The notes under the pieces are model-generated. The model did not search any database and was not told where the DNA came from. It was given only the letters and a program-made list of their open reading frames with translations. Below are positions 8,837 to 16,658 of a stretch of 64,000 nt of DNA, one piece after another. Source of the stretch: Thioploca ingrica (lineage in GTDB: Bacteria > Pseudomonadota > Gammaproteobacteria > Beggiatoales > Beggiatoaceae); NCBI GenBank assembly GCA_000828835.1, contig AP014633.1:3410001-3474000 (forward strand). Direction: 5' to 3'. The number at the start of each line of letters is the position of its first letter. Position 1 is the stretch's first letter. The position numbers were made by a program, and so were the translations under genes.

Positions 8837-9586
8837 ATGATTCATACTGCTTTTTTATTAATCATCTGCTGGGTTACCTTAAGCCCAGTTACCTTAGCAA
8901 TGGCTGCTCAATCTATCGAGCCGCAACGAGCCAAACAATATATTACCGAAATTCTGCAACAACCAGAGTTTCAAACGAAAAAAACCGAGTGTCATTGGGA
9001 TTATCAAGCAGCGGCTACATCTCAACCCATTTCTCAACCCCCAAAGCACGCTATGGAAATTGATATTAATTGGATTGGAGTAATAGCACAATTATTAGAA
9101 ATACTCCTGTGGATATTTCTGGGTATGATGATTTGGCTACTTTTCATTTACGGATCCCGTTGGCTAGAACAATGGCGACCCCTACGAATTAACAAAAAAT
9201 CCACTTTTACGCCAACACCACGTCTATTAGATAAAACCCCGCCGCTGAGCGGATTACCACCAGCTATTCCTCAACACGCTTGGACACTTTGGCAAACGGG
9301 AGAAAAGCAAGCTGCTTTAAGTTTACTTTATCGTGGTGCCTTATCGGTTCTCAATGCTCAAGATGGGTTAGTTATTCAAGCCAGTGCGACTGAAAATGAG
9401 TGCTTACGTTTTGTGAAACAACAACAATCGCCAGAATTGACCCACTATTTTTCACAATTGATTCAAATTTGGCAACAAATCGCTTATGCGCACCGCTTGC
9501 CCCAGGATACCGAAATACAATCCCTTTGTGAAAAATGGCCCCATTATTTTGCGGCGAATGAATCTACAAGTTCGCTCATACCCTAA
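8837..9586 (+). CDS. DUF4129 domain protein
   Basis: A 249-residue protein with an N-terminal signal peptide (IHTAFLLIICWVTLSPVTLA), an extracytoplasmic segment, one membrane helix (about 75-105) and a C-terminal DUF4129 domain (about 150-245: AWTLWQTGEKQAALSLLYRG, then a SATENECLRF turn). DUF4129 proteins accompany RDD, SpoIIM, DUF58 and MoxR ATPase genes in a widespread membrane-complex cluster. The ATPase and DUF58 members are not seen nearby. Spacing of 5 bases from the previous gene supports co-transcription. Confidence 0.82.
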   Translation: MIHTAFLLIICWVTLSPVTLAMAAQSIEPQRAKQYITEILQQPEFQTKKTECHWDYQAAATSQPISQPPKHAMEIDINWIGVIAQLLEILLWIFLGMMIWLLFIYGSRWLEQWRPLRINKKSTFTPTPRLLDKTPPLSGLPPAIPQHAWTLWQTGEKQAALSLLYRGALSVLNAQDGLVIQASATENECLRFVKQQQSPELTHYFSQLIQIWQQIAYAHRLPQDTEIQSLCEKWPHYFAANESTSSLIP

Positions 9587-9590
9587 TGTC

Positions 9591-9621
9591 ACTGCTATCA
9601 ACTTAAGAAGTTTCTCCCTTT
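9591..9621. repeat. 31-bp direct repeat, left copy
   Basis: This 31-base segment containing TATCAACTTAAGAAGTTTC recurs at 11620-11650 in the same orientation with two mismatches. The two copies bracket the DUF4926, DUF6883 and ackA genes. It contains the palindrome CTTAAG inside a wider dyad (AACTTAAGAAGTT). Confidence 0.7.
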
Positions 9622-9658
9622 GATAAGAAGCACAGTTACTGGTTCAATAAGCCATCAC

Positions 9659-9901
9659 CTATGCCACTGCTAAGGAACGGACTGTGAAAATTTCATCACC
9701 GGTCAGTGGTTCGATAGCTGATTCTGGTAAGACGATGATAGTGACTGTTTCTCCCAGGGCATTGAACACCTCCAGTGAATAGCCACTTTCCCCGGAAGGA
9801 ACTGGATGATAGTCAACGATAGTGGCAACGTCTCCTTTCTTTAACCTTTTCTCATGAAAATCTTTTCTCAAAACCACTTCTTCAAATAATTGGTATTTCA
9901 T
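9659..9901 (-). CDS. DUF4926 domain small protein
   Basis: An 80-residue protein matching the DUF4926 pattern: LFEEVVLRKDFHEKRLKKGD, then VATIVDYH and a strand-rich C-terminus with ALGETVTIIVLPESAIEPL. DUF4926 proteins are usually encoded beside a small partner (often DUF6883) in toxin-antitoxin-like or immunity-like pairs. Here the DUF6883 gene lies 12 bases upstream on the same strand. The function is unproven. Confidence 0.8.
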   Translation of the reverse strand: MKYQLFEEVVLRKDFHEKRLKKGDVATIVDYHPVPSGESGYSLEVFNALGETVTIIVLPESAIEPLTGDEIFTVRSLAVA

Positions 9902-9913
9902 ATAGCAATATCT

Positions 9914-10237
9914 TTATTTATCAGGGTATAGGGTAATGAACTTGGTATTATTTGTTGCCCATTCTATGAGCCAGATAGTACATACTGATAGTTCTTTTCC
10001 ATTTGAACCGCTGAGCTTGCCCCTAATTTCATACATTTGGCCATACTTTGTCTTTTCAACGAAAAAAGCATCTAATGGCAAAATCTGATTCCTTAAACTA
10101 TGTTCCAAGCTTTGCCAGTTTGCAAGAGAATATCCAGCTTGAGCTAACCATTGTGATTTGTCATTTCTCTGTCGAAAGACAAGTAGATATTGTGTCAACT
10201 TTTCAGGAGCGATGATAGCATAAGGAGATAATTTCAT
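9914..10237 (-). CDS. DUF6883 domain protein, probable partner of DUF4926
   Basis: A 107-residue protein with the DUF6883 pattern: FRQRNDKSQWLAQAGYSLAN, a central helix, TKYGQMYEIRGKLSGSNGKE and a terminal WxxE...KFITLYP segment. Members are found as C-terminal domains of polymorphic toxins and as stand-alone genes paired with DUF4926. The pair (this gene, then the DUF4926 gene) is read on the minus strand as a unit. Toxin versus accessory role is inference from the family's context only. Confidence 0.78.
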   Translation of the reverse strand: MKLSPYAIIAPEKLTQYLLVFRQRNDKSQWLAQAGYSLANWQSLEHSLRNQILPLDAFFVEKTKYGQMYEIRGKLSGSNGKELSVCTIWLIEWATNNTKFITLYPDK

Positions 10238-10316
10238 TATAAATTAATTGTGATATGAACCAAAGGGCGTGTCAAGAAACTCAGTATAATCGAAAGTTTA
10301 GCTTGCTATGCTGGTT

Positions 10317-11492
10317 CTATTGATGAATAAGCGCATAAGTATGCTGAGCAATCATCTTCTCTTCATCCGTTGGAATAACCCAAACCGAGACTCGGCTGTC
10401 TGGCTGACTAATTTGGGTACGTTGTTGTTCATTCGCGGTGTCGTCTAACTGTATTCCCAACCAACTCGCCGCCTGACAAATTCGGGCGCGAATAAGATGC
10501 GCTTGTTCACCAATACCGGCTGTAAAAACCAAAGCATCCAATCCACCCAAAGCCGCAACCAATGAACCGATTTCTCGATTAATTCGATACACAAACAAAT
10601 CAATCGCTTCCTGAGCATCAGGCAAATCACTTAGTAATAATTCTCGCATATCATTACTTATTCCAGAGACTCCCCGCAAACCACACTGATGATAAAGCAA
10701 ATGATTAAGCTGTTGATAATCCATGCCTTCATTCAGCAAATACAATAACACGCCGGGATCAATCGCTCCACAACGGGTTCCCATCGGTAAACCCTCCAGC
10801 GCCGTAAAGCCCATGGTTGTCGCTATACTGTGTCCTTCCAACAGGGCAGCCATACTCGCGCCATTGCCTAAATGAGCCACGATAACCCGTTGAGGTAATT
10901 GACCGAGCACTTGAGGTAATTGCTGCGCAATATATTCATAGGATAAGCCATGAAAACCATAACTTTTAATTCCTTTTTCGGTGAGCGCCCGGGGTAAAGC
11001 ATAAATTTTAGCCACCGGTGGTCGAGTGGTATGGAAAGCGGTATCAAAGCAAGCGACTTGGAATAAATGAGGTTTAAGCTGTTGTAAAGCTTTAATTGGC
11101 GTTAGATTGTGGGGTTGATGAAGTGGTGCCAGCGGAATAAATTGCTCCAATTGTCTCAATACCACTTCATCAATTACCACCGGCGCCGTGAATTGATTGC
11201 CACCATGTACCACACGGTGTCCAGCCGCTGTTAACTTCAAATCCGTCGCATACTTATCTAACCATTCCAGTATCACTGCAAAAGCCTGCTGATGATCAAG
11301 CTGAGCGAGTTCTTGTTTGAGCAATCGGCTACCCTCAGCAGTTTTAACTTGAAAATAACAATGGGTGCCGATACCGGTAACATCATGATGATAAACTAAT
11401 TTTAACTGACTTTCCCTCGTTTCGTCAGCAACAAATAAAGCACATTTTATACTGGATGAACCCGCATTGACGACTAAGATGGCATTGTCCAT
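10317..11492 (-). CDS. ackA: Acetate kinase
   Basis: Interconverts acetate + ATP and acetyl phosphate + ADP in the cytoplasm. The 391-residue length fits. ASKHA-fold motifs are clear: VVNAGSSSIKCALF at residues 6-19, AAGHRVVHGG near 90-98, FDTAFH near 148-153, YGFHGLSY near 178-185, VAHLGNGAS near 205-213, and the adenosine motif FTAGIGE near 323-329. No phosphotransacetylase gene adjoins it in the window, so it may act alone or with a distant pta. It is read toward the DUF6883 pair but is probably transcribed separately. Confidence 0.95.
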   Translation of the reverse strand: MDNAILVVNAGSSSIKCALFVADETRESQLKLVYHHDVTGIGTHCYFQVKTAEGSRLLKQELAQLDHQQAFAVILEWLDKYATDLKLTAAGHRVVHGGNQFTAPVVIDEVVLRQLEQFIPLAPLHQPHNLTPIKALQQLKPHLFQVACFDTAFHTTRPPVAKIYALPRALTEKGIKSYGFHGLSYEYIAQQLPQVLGQLPQRVIVAHLGNGASMAALLEGHSIATTMGFTALEGLPMGTRCGAIDPGVLLYLLNEGMDYQQLNHLLYHQCGLRGVSGISNDMRELLLSDLPDAQEAIDLFVYRINREIGSLVAALGGLDALVFTAGIGEQAHLIRARICQAASWLGIQLDDTANEQQRTQISQPDSRVSVWVIPTDEEKMIAQHTYALIHQ

Positions 11493-11619
11493 AGCGTTAA
11501 TTCTTTCTGTAGTAGATTATTTTAAATAAATAGGCAAGTCTACGGCGGTTGCAAGCAAGTAGCAAGTAGTTTGAATGAAATGTAGAATATCGGAGCAAAA
11601 TTATTAGTAGCGTAGGGTT

Positions 11620-11650
11620 ACTGTTATCAACTTAAGAAGTTTCCCCCTTT
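11620..11650. repeat. 31-bp direct repeat, right copy
   Basis: Same-orientation partner of the copy at 9591-9621, 29 of 31 bases identical. It lies between the ackA start and the two-gene ATPase unit, in an otherwise featureless AT-rich gap. Confidence 0.7.
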
Positions 11651-11747
11651 TATGCTTAAATGAAAAAGAATCATAGACAACCATTCTTGGATCTGGAATG
11701 ATCCCGCACAGCTAGCTAGGGTAAACAAATGAGCGATGTAGACAATT

Positions 11748-12053
11748 TTGGAAAACTTGGGTGAACCGGAATATCCCACTCTTCATGCCAGTGAAAAACT
11801 TTTTGATTCCTATAATAAGGTTACTTTAAAAACATCTTCTGCTCAGAATTTGATTAATCTTGACATAATAATAAATATACCCATCGCAAAATTAGATATC
11901 AATCAGTTCCGTTATAATCCGAATTCAGATTTTAGAAACTTTGGTTACACCACAACAAATGAGCTTCTTGATGATCTTGATAAAGTTATCACCCAAGCTA
12001 AAAATTTAAAGCAAAAATTCCTCTCCAAATTTGCCAATAAGGTCACGTTATGA
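11748..12053 (+). CDS. Small partner protein of the KGGVGR ATPase (N-terminus disturbed)
   Basis: A 101-residue protein with no recognised domain. It is acidic at the start and helical at the end (ELLDDLDKVITQAKNLKQKF). Its stop overlaps the start of the large ATPase gene by 4 bases (ATGA), so the two are almost certainly co-translated. The open frame begins at a TTG. A better start, ATG at 11729, reads MSDVDNFGKLG and then hits TGA. Removing one base of the GGG at 11759-11761 would join it to GEPEYPTLHASEK in this frame. A one-base insertion, or a sequence error, is therefore likely. The orphan partner pattern fits small companion genes in conflict systems. Confidence 0.6.
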   Translation: MENLGEPEYPTLHASEKLFDSYNKVTLKTSSAQNLINLDIIINIPIAKLDINQFRYNPNSDFRNFGYTTTNELLDDLDKVITQAKNLKQKFLSKFANKVTL

Positions 12054-14950
12054 TTGTCACTCTTGAAGAAGTTAAAGACAAGTTACTCGAAAATATTAGA
12101 GACTCTTTCACTAAAGAAAATACCCTTGACAATAAGCTTGAGAAACTTCTTATTATTAGAGATAGTTTGTGCAAAATTAATTTTGCCTTTTTTAGCTATT
12201 CTAAAAACACTTTAACACCAGAAGAAGTCAAAGAAATAATCACTTCCTGGTTTACCTATACGTTTACTGACCAATCGGAAACGTTTGATGAATGGTTAGG
12301 GGGATACTTTATTGATGATTCAGAAATTTATGATTTATTTAAAGAAGCTATACAACTCGGGAAGACAGTTGCCCATTTAGATAAAGTTTATTGGCATGAA
12401 GAAGCTTTACATTTGGAAGATTGGAAGGCGCTTCAAAAAAGAAATCTCCAAAATCAAGTAGAAAATAACGGTAGCGCAAAAGTGATTTCTTTCTACTCTT
12501 ACAAAGGTGGCGTAGGCAGAACTACTCTATGTGCAATCACCGCGTTGGAACTTGCTCAAAGAGACAAAAAAGTCGTGGTCATCGACGCGGATATTGAAGC
12601 CCCGGGTTTGGCATTTCAATTTTTTGGTAAAGAAGGAAAAGCCTCTTATCAATACAGCGGTTTTTTGGATTTCTTGCTATACCCTTATGAACAGTTATCG
12701 CCAACCCAACAAGAAAGGTTTAACCTCTTCTTCCAGACAGAATTCTTCATTCAAAATCGAAGTGATTCTCCTCATATTTACCTAATGCCGGTAGCCCAGT
12801 TTCAAAACACTGACACTGATCTCATTGAGGCTAGCAACTATGAGCAAAAAATCTCCAGAGTGAACTATTTACAGGGTACCGGGGAAAAGGTGAAAATCTT
12901 ACTTCAACTTCTCGAAAAAACGATTGCTCCTGATTATGTGATATTTGATTTACGCACGGGTATTACCGATATTGGTGGTATTCTGGCTAATCTGTCAGAT
13001 TTTTATTGTTTTGTCGGTTATCCCGATAGCCAAAATAGGCTAGGCTTGTCCTTTTTTGCAGAGCACGCTTTGAAAACAAAGGAGATAGAAGATACTGCGT
13101 TCTCTAATACCATTTTTGTACATTCACCCGCCCCAGTAGATGATAGAAAGGTTCTTCTTAGTTTAGAAAAAGATGCTTTCGTGAAAATGGTACGCGACTT
13201 ACTAGCCGTCCGTTGGAACGAAGAAGTCGTTGAAGAAGAATTTTTGCTACAGGTACCTTATCAATCTAATTTAGGTGCTTTAATCCGTGAAGATGGGATT
13301 AAAGAAATCTATAAAAGAGGGCGGTTAGAATATTTTGAATATTATAAAAAAATAGCCGAAAAAATCTTTCTAGCTCTCGAAGGAGAAAGCCATAGTGCCA
13401 AAACCAAATCATCTACAAAAGTGAACTTTGAGAAAATATTTGAAGAATATAAAGAAAAATCAAGAAATTCTCCGCTTACTTCGGAGTCGGCTGATGCAGA
13501 AAATGATCTCAATGAACCCCAAAAAATGGTAGACAACTTTCAACCTCTACATGACTATAAAGAAATACTTAAAGATGAAATATTTCTCATCATTGGGGAA
13601 AAAGGTGCGGGCAAAAGTGCTTTAGAACAAATATTTGATCATTCCAAGGATAAAACAACAGAACTGATTAATTTTCTGATTAAAAAATTTGATATTAACT
13701 GGGATATGATGAATCCACCATTGTGGTTGACTGCCACCGATAAACCCCTGATGAGCGAATTGACGAATAAAATTCAGGGCAACCCTTCATTGAAAAAACC
13801 CCTGAAAACTTCCACGTTTTGGGAAATCTATAGTTTTACTTTGATTGAAGCCTATCTGGAAGGGAAACCGATTAATCATGAGACCAGAGAAAATATCCTT
13901 AATACCATCATCTCCAAGTGTAATCAGAACGGACAACTCATCGCCGGTGAAACTGTTAACAAGAAAGACCTTCATGATAAGATTGTTAGTCAGCGCAAGC
14001 ACATTGTCCTAACTTATGATTATTTGGATATATTGGAATCCGACCAGAACACCATTTTTCTTGAATCTATCGAAGAACTGGTGAAAATATGGTACTTTTT
14101 AAAACTAACGCCTGGATTTAACTCTCTCAATGCTAAAATCTTTTTAAGAGATGATCTGTTTGGACAATTTAAATTCACCGACAAGGGAAAGATTCGAGGT
14201 AATCATGCTTACTTTATTAGTTGGGATTTTGATAAATTAATGGCAGTTCTCTTTAAACGTATTTGTTCAAGAAGTGATAGCCTTTTCTCCTATCTTAAAG
14301 AAGAATTGGCTAAACAAAATATTCTCTTACAAAAAGATGAAAAGACCGGAATGATTGTGTTTCCTGAAAAATCAGAAGCTATCAACACAACTCTGCTTCT
14401 ATTATTTGGAGAAAAAATCACTCAATCTTCTTCATTGGCTTTTTTTGAACGTTATCTATGGAATGGTAAAATTACCCAAAACCGAAAACAGTATAATGTT
14501 CGGTTTATGTTGCAATTGATGAATCGGGTACTAAAAGAATGTAGGCCTCTATTGCCAGAAAAAGGGGTGTTTGATGTCTATACCACTATGAAGGATATTT
14601 ACTGCCAAATTGCCACGGATTGGGTAAAAGAGGAAGTTTTTGCAATGCATCCAGAATTAAAGCCATTAATTAAAAAAATCAAAGCGAAAGCCCGCAGTGA
14701 ACCAAATAAATTCAAATCTGGGCGCATTAAGGCTACGTATCTCAAACAATATTTGCAGGCGGTAGAATTCCAAAAGGACGATGCTAAACTGGTTGAACAT
14801 ATTAGACAATTAGAAGAACTTATTGGATTTATCCAAAAGTTTAAATATGACTACGATGAATTTGATAAGTTAGAATTCTACTTTCCGGAATTGTTTAGAG
14901 CTTATTTGGGAATCAGAAAAGTCAATTCTTTGCCACCTTGCCAAAATTGA
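12050..14950 (+). CDS. Dual P-loop protein with KGGVGR-motif ParA-like ATPase
   Basis: A 966-residue protein with three regions. Residues 1-145 form a helical N-terminal domain. Residues about 147-450 form a ParA/MinD-like SIMIBI ATPase with the variant P-loop SYKGGVGRTT (150-159), a Walker-A' aspartate segment VVVIDADIEAPGLA, and a VIFDLRTGI switch-like strand. From about 500 a second P-loop domain begins (IGEKGAGKSALEQ, 514-526) with a Walker-B-like strand IVLTYDYLDILE and a long helical C-terminus. KGGVGR-type ATPases are known components of prokaryotic conflict systems described by comparative genomics. The effector or partner here is undefined. Its small upstream partner overlaps it by 4 bases. 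Defence function is an inference. Confidence 0.8.
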   Translation: MIVTLEEVKDKLLENIRDSFTKENTLDNKLEKLLIIRDSLCKINFAFFSYSKNTLTPEEVKEIITSWFTYTFTDQSETFDEWLGGYFIDDSEIYDLFKEAIQLGKTVAHLDKVYWHEEALHLEDWKALQKRNLQNQVENNGSAKVISFYSYKGGVGRTTLCAITALELAQRDKKVVVIDADIEAPGLAFQFFGKEGKASYQYSGFLDFLLYPYEQLSPTQQERFNLFFQTEFFIQNRSDSPHIYLMPVAQFQNTDTDLIEASNYEQKISRVNYLQGTGEKVKILLQLLEKTIAPDYVIFDLRTGITDIGGILANLSDFYCFVGYPDSQNRLGLSFFAEHALKTKEIEDTAFSNTIFVHSPAPVDDRKVLLSLEKDAFVKMVRDLLAVRWNEEVVEEEFLLQVPYQSNLGALIREDGIKEIYKRGRLEYFEYYKKIAEKIFLALEGESHSAKTKSSTKVNFEKIFEEYKEKSRNSPLTSESADAENDLNEPQKMVDNFQPLHDYKEILKDEIFLIIGEKGAGKSALEQIFDHSKDKTTELINFLIKKFDINWDMMNPPLWLTATDKPLMSELTNKIQGNPSLKKPLKTSTFWEIYSFTLIEAYLEGKPINHETRENILNTIISKCNQNGQLIAGETVNKKDLHDKIVSQRKHIVLTYDYLDILESDQNTIFLESIEELVKIWYFLKLTPGFNSLNAKIFLRDDLFGQFKFTDKGKIRGNHAYFISWDFDKLMAVLFKRICSRSDSLFSYLKEELAKQNILLQKDEKTGMIVFPEKSEAINTTLLLLFGEKITQSSSLAFFERYLWNGKITQNRKQYNVRFMLQLMNRVLKECRPLLPEKGVFDVYTTMKDIYCQIATDWVKEEVFAMHPELKPLIKKIKAKARSEPNKFKSGRIKATYLKQYLQAVEFQKDDAKLVEHIRQLEELIGFIQKFKYDYDEFDKLEFYFPELFRAYLGIRKVNSLPPCQN

Positions 14951-15109
14951 TAAATTTATTCAATAAACCCTACATCACTCAAAACGATGGCAATATAGTA
15001 GAGTATCAGGGTAAATTGACTTGATACTCATATTGTTAGATTGCTATACTTCCCTCTCAATTAATATCCACCTTCTAACCCTATTTTTAGGCGTTACCAG
15101 AGAAACTTT

Positions 15110-15547
15110 ATGAGCAACCCACTGTATGATACTGATTTTTATGGCTGGGTTAATCAGCAAGCCCAGTTACTACGGTCAGGCAAATTTACTGAGGCAGATA
15201 TGGACAACATTGCCGAAGAAGTAGAAGATATGGGCAAAAACCTGATAAGAATGCTTGAAAGCCGATTAGAGATTTTGCTGATACATCTGTTGAAATGGCA
15301 ATACCAACCCTCTCATAGAGGAAAAAGTTGGCGGGTGACTATTGTTGAGCAAAGACTAGCTTTAGCAAAACATCTCAGAAAAAACCCGAGTTTAAAGCCC
15401 AAAGTTCCAAGTGCCATAACCGAGAGCTATGCCGATGCTATTGTACGGGCGTCGGTAGAGACTGGCTTGCCAAAAAATAGTTTCCCAGAAACTTGTCCAT
15501 ATCGTTTTGAAGAGGCCATGGATGAAAATTTTTGGCCTGAATTCTAA
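15110..15547 (+). CDS. DUF29 domain protein
   Basis: A 145-residue protein of the DUF29 family: YDTDFYGWVNQQAQLLRSGK at residues 5-24, then the signature DMDNIAEEVEDMGKN near 30-44 and LLIHLLKWQYQPS near 60-72, with a basic region before the C-terminal PYRFEEAMDENFWPE. DUF29 proteins are abundant, often multi-copy, in cyanobacteria and Beggiatoa-like genomes. Their function is unknown. It stands alone with its own 160-bp upstream gap. Confidence 0.9.
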   Translation: MSNPLYDTDFYGWVNQQAQLLRSGKFTEADMDNIAEEVEDMGKNLIRMLESRLEILLIHLLKWQYQPSHRGKSWRVTIVEQRLALAKHLRKNPSLKPKVPSAITESYADAIVRASVETGLPKNSFPETCPYRFEEAMDENFWPEF

Positions 15548-15585
15548 TGAAAGTTCAAACATTTCTTACCTGATTTTCCACTCAG

Positions 15586-15722
15586 CCAGGTAGGGTGTGC
15601 GCCACACACCCCTTATGGTCATCATTCACACCTCTCCTGGTGGGTAATGCTCACCCTACCTAGCTGCAAGGATGGATGAAGATGGATTTGCCTGAAGCGG
15701 GTGGGCAATGCCCACCCTACTT
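15586..15722. repeat. Palindromic intergenic repeats (GTAGGGTG... CACCCTAC)
   Basis: Two adjacent imperfect palindromes of the GTAGGGTGxGC / CACCCTAC family, one centred on the GTGTGCGCCACACACC segment and one on GGGTGGGCAATGCCCACCC. Between them, at 15664-15694, lies a stretch nearly identical to the 3' end of the antitoxin-like gene at 20728-20961, so part of a gene has been carried or duplicated here. Such elements are probably non-autonomous mobile repeats and can fold as hairpins in RNA. Confidence 0.75.
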
Positions 15723-15794
15723 GGCTTGGCTATTCTCCAATGCCAATTCCGCTGAAAATTACCAAGTTAGCGCTACCGCTTGATTAATATTTCG

Positions 15795-16208
15795 CTATTT
15801 TGGAGGTAACTGAGTTCTATCCAAACTCTTGGCTAACTGATTTAACCAATCCCACATCAGTATTTGGTAATCTTTAATCCGACCGTATATTTCCTCTGCT
15901 AAGAATTCATTGTAGGTGTGAGAAATAAGATTCCGATCATCTGCCATGGTTAATGCCTGTTGTGCTTGTGCGTGAGTGAGAATATTCACTTGAAAACAAG
16001 CACGAATAACTCCTTTAGGCGAACCGATATCTAAACCTTCAATCTCATTTAAATACTGTTTCGCTAGTTTCCACATCGCCTCGAAAGAATATTCAAATCG
16101 CTGAATGCTCGCATCACGTCGCACCTTGGATTCGGGTTCATTTTCTAGTTCTTGTAAAGTTATTAGTGCCTTTTTAGCCAGGGCAATTCGTTGTTTTAAT
16201 CTTTCCAT
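15795..16208 (-). CDS. HEPN-domain toxin (HepT/HI0074-like)
   Basis: A 137-residue helical HEPN protein. The RNase motif RX4HXY is visible as RNLISHTY near residue 100, followed by EEIYGRIKDYQILMWDWL. It belongs to the HI0074-type 'nucleotidyltransferase substrate-binding' group, now understood as the toxin half of HEPN/MNT pairs. The MNT gene lies immediately upstream on the same strand with a 13-base overlap. The motif is intact, so the ribonuclease could be active. Confidence 0.88.
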   Translation of the reverse strand: MERLKQRIALAKKALITLQELENEPESKVRRDASIQRFEYSFEAMWKLAKQYLNEIEGLDIGSPKGVIRACFQVNILTHAQAQQALTMADDRNLISHTYNEFLAEEIYGRIKDYQILMWDWLNQLAKSLDRTQLPPK

Positions 16209-16522
16209 TCAATGGCTTCTCGCAAAATCCGTTGTTTGAAATTTTCTTCAGCTTGGGATAAGTCCACTAAATCCACCTGGACGGGAATAATACTATCAAA
16301 TAAGGCTTCGCGTACTTCAGCGAGCAATCCCATGGGGAGCGGTTCTTTAGGTAAAATAGCCACGTCAATGTCAGAGGTAGGACGAGCATTTCCTCGTGCT
16401 TGTGAACCAAATAAATAAATTTGTACCGAATAATTTTGCAATTTTTCCAAAATAATTTGACGCACTAGCGCGAGGTTGGTGGACAGTGGAACTGCCGCTA
16501 AGGGTAAATTATCAGTTAACAT
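16196..16522 (-). CDS. Minimal nucleotidyltransferase antitoxin (MntA-like)
   Basis: A 108-residue nucleotidyltransferase. The catalytic motif GSQARGNARPTSDIDVAI (GS...DxD) sits near residues 40-57, with a third acidic residue in the VQVDLVDL strand. In HEPN/MNT modules this enzyme AMPylates and silences the HEPN toxin. I take the ATG at 16520-16522; the open frame upstream to 16582 runs through a palindromic repeat and is unlikely to be translated. It overlaps the HEPN gene by 13 bases. Confidence 0.88.
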   Translation of the reverse strand: MLTDNLPLAAVPLSTNLALVRQIILEKLQNYSVQIYLFGSQARGNARPTSDIDVAILPKEPLPMGLLAEVREALFDSIIPVQVDLVDLSQAEENFKQRILREAIEWKD

Positions 16523-16545
16523 ATTTTTAACGATATAACTAATTA

Positions 16546-16642
16546 GGTAGGGTGGGCAACGCGGTTTACCGTTGCCCACCAAATCCTATCAGAATATCAC
16601 AACATGAATGGTGGGCAACAAAAGGACGTTGTTCATCCTACC
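16546..16642. repeat. Palindromic intergenic repeat (GGGTGGGCAACG family)
   Basis: Imperfect palindromes built from GGTGGGCAACGCGG and CCGTTGCCCACC, with a second GGTGGGCAAC arm further on and a terminal CATCCTACCGGG. It sits directly upstream of the MNT start and downstream of the large NHL/PKD gene. The same family recurs at 47562-47650. Confidence 0.75.
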
Positions 16643-16658
16643 GGGCTGACTACCTAGC

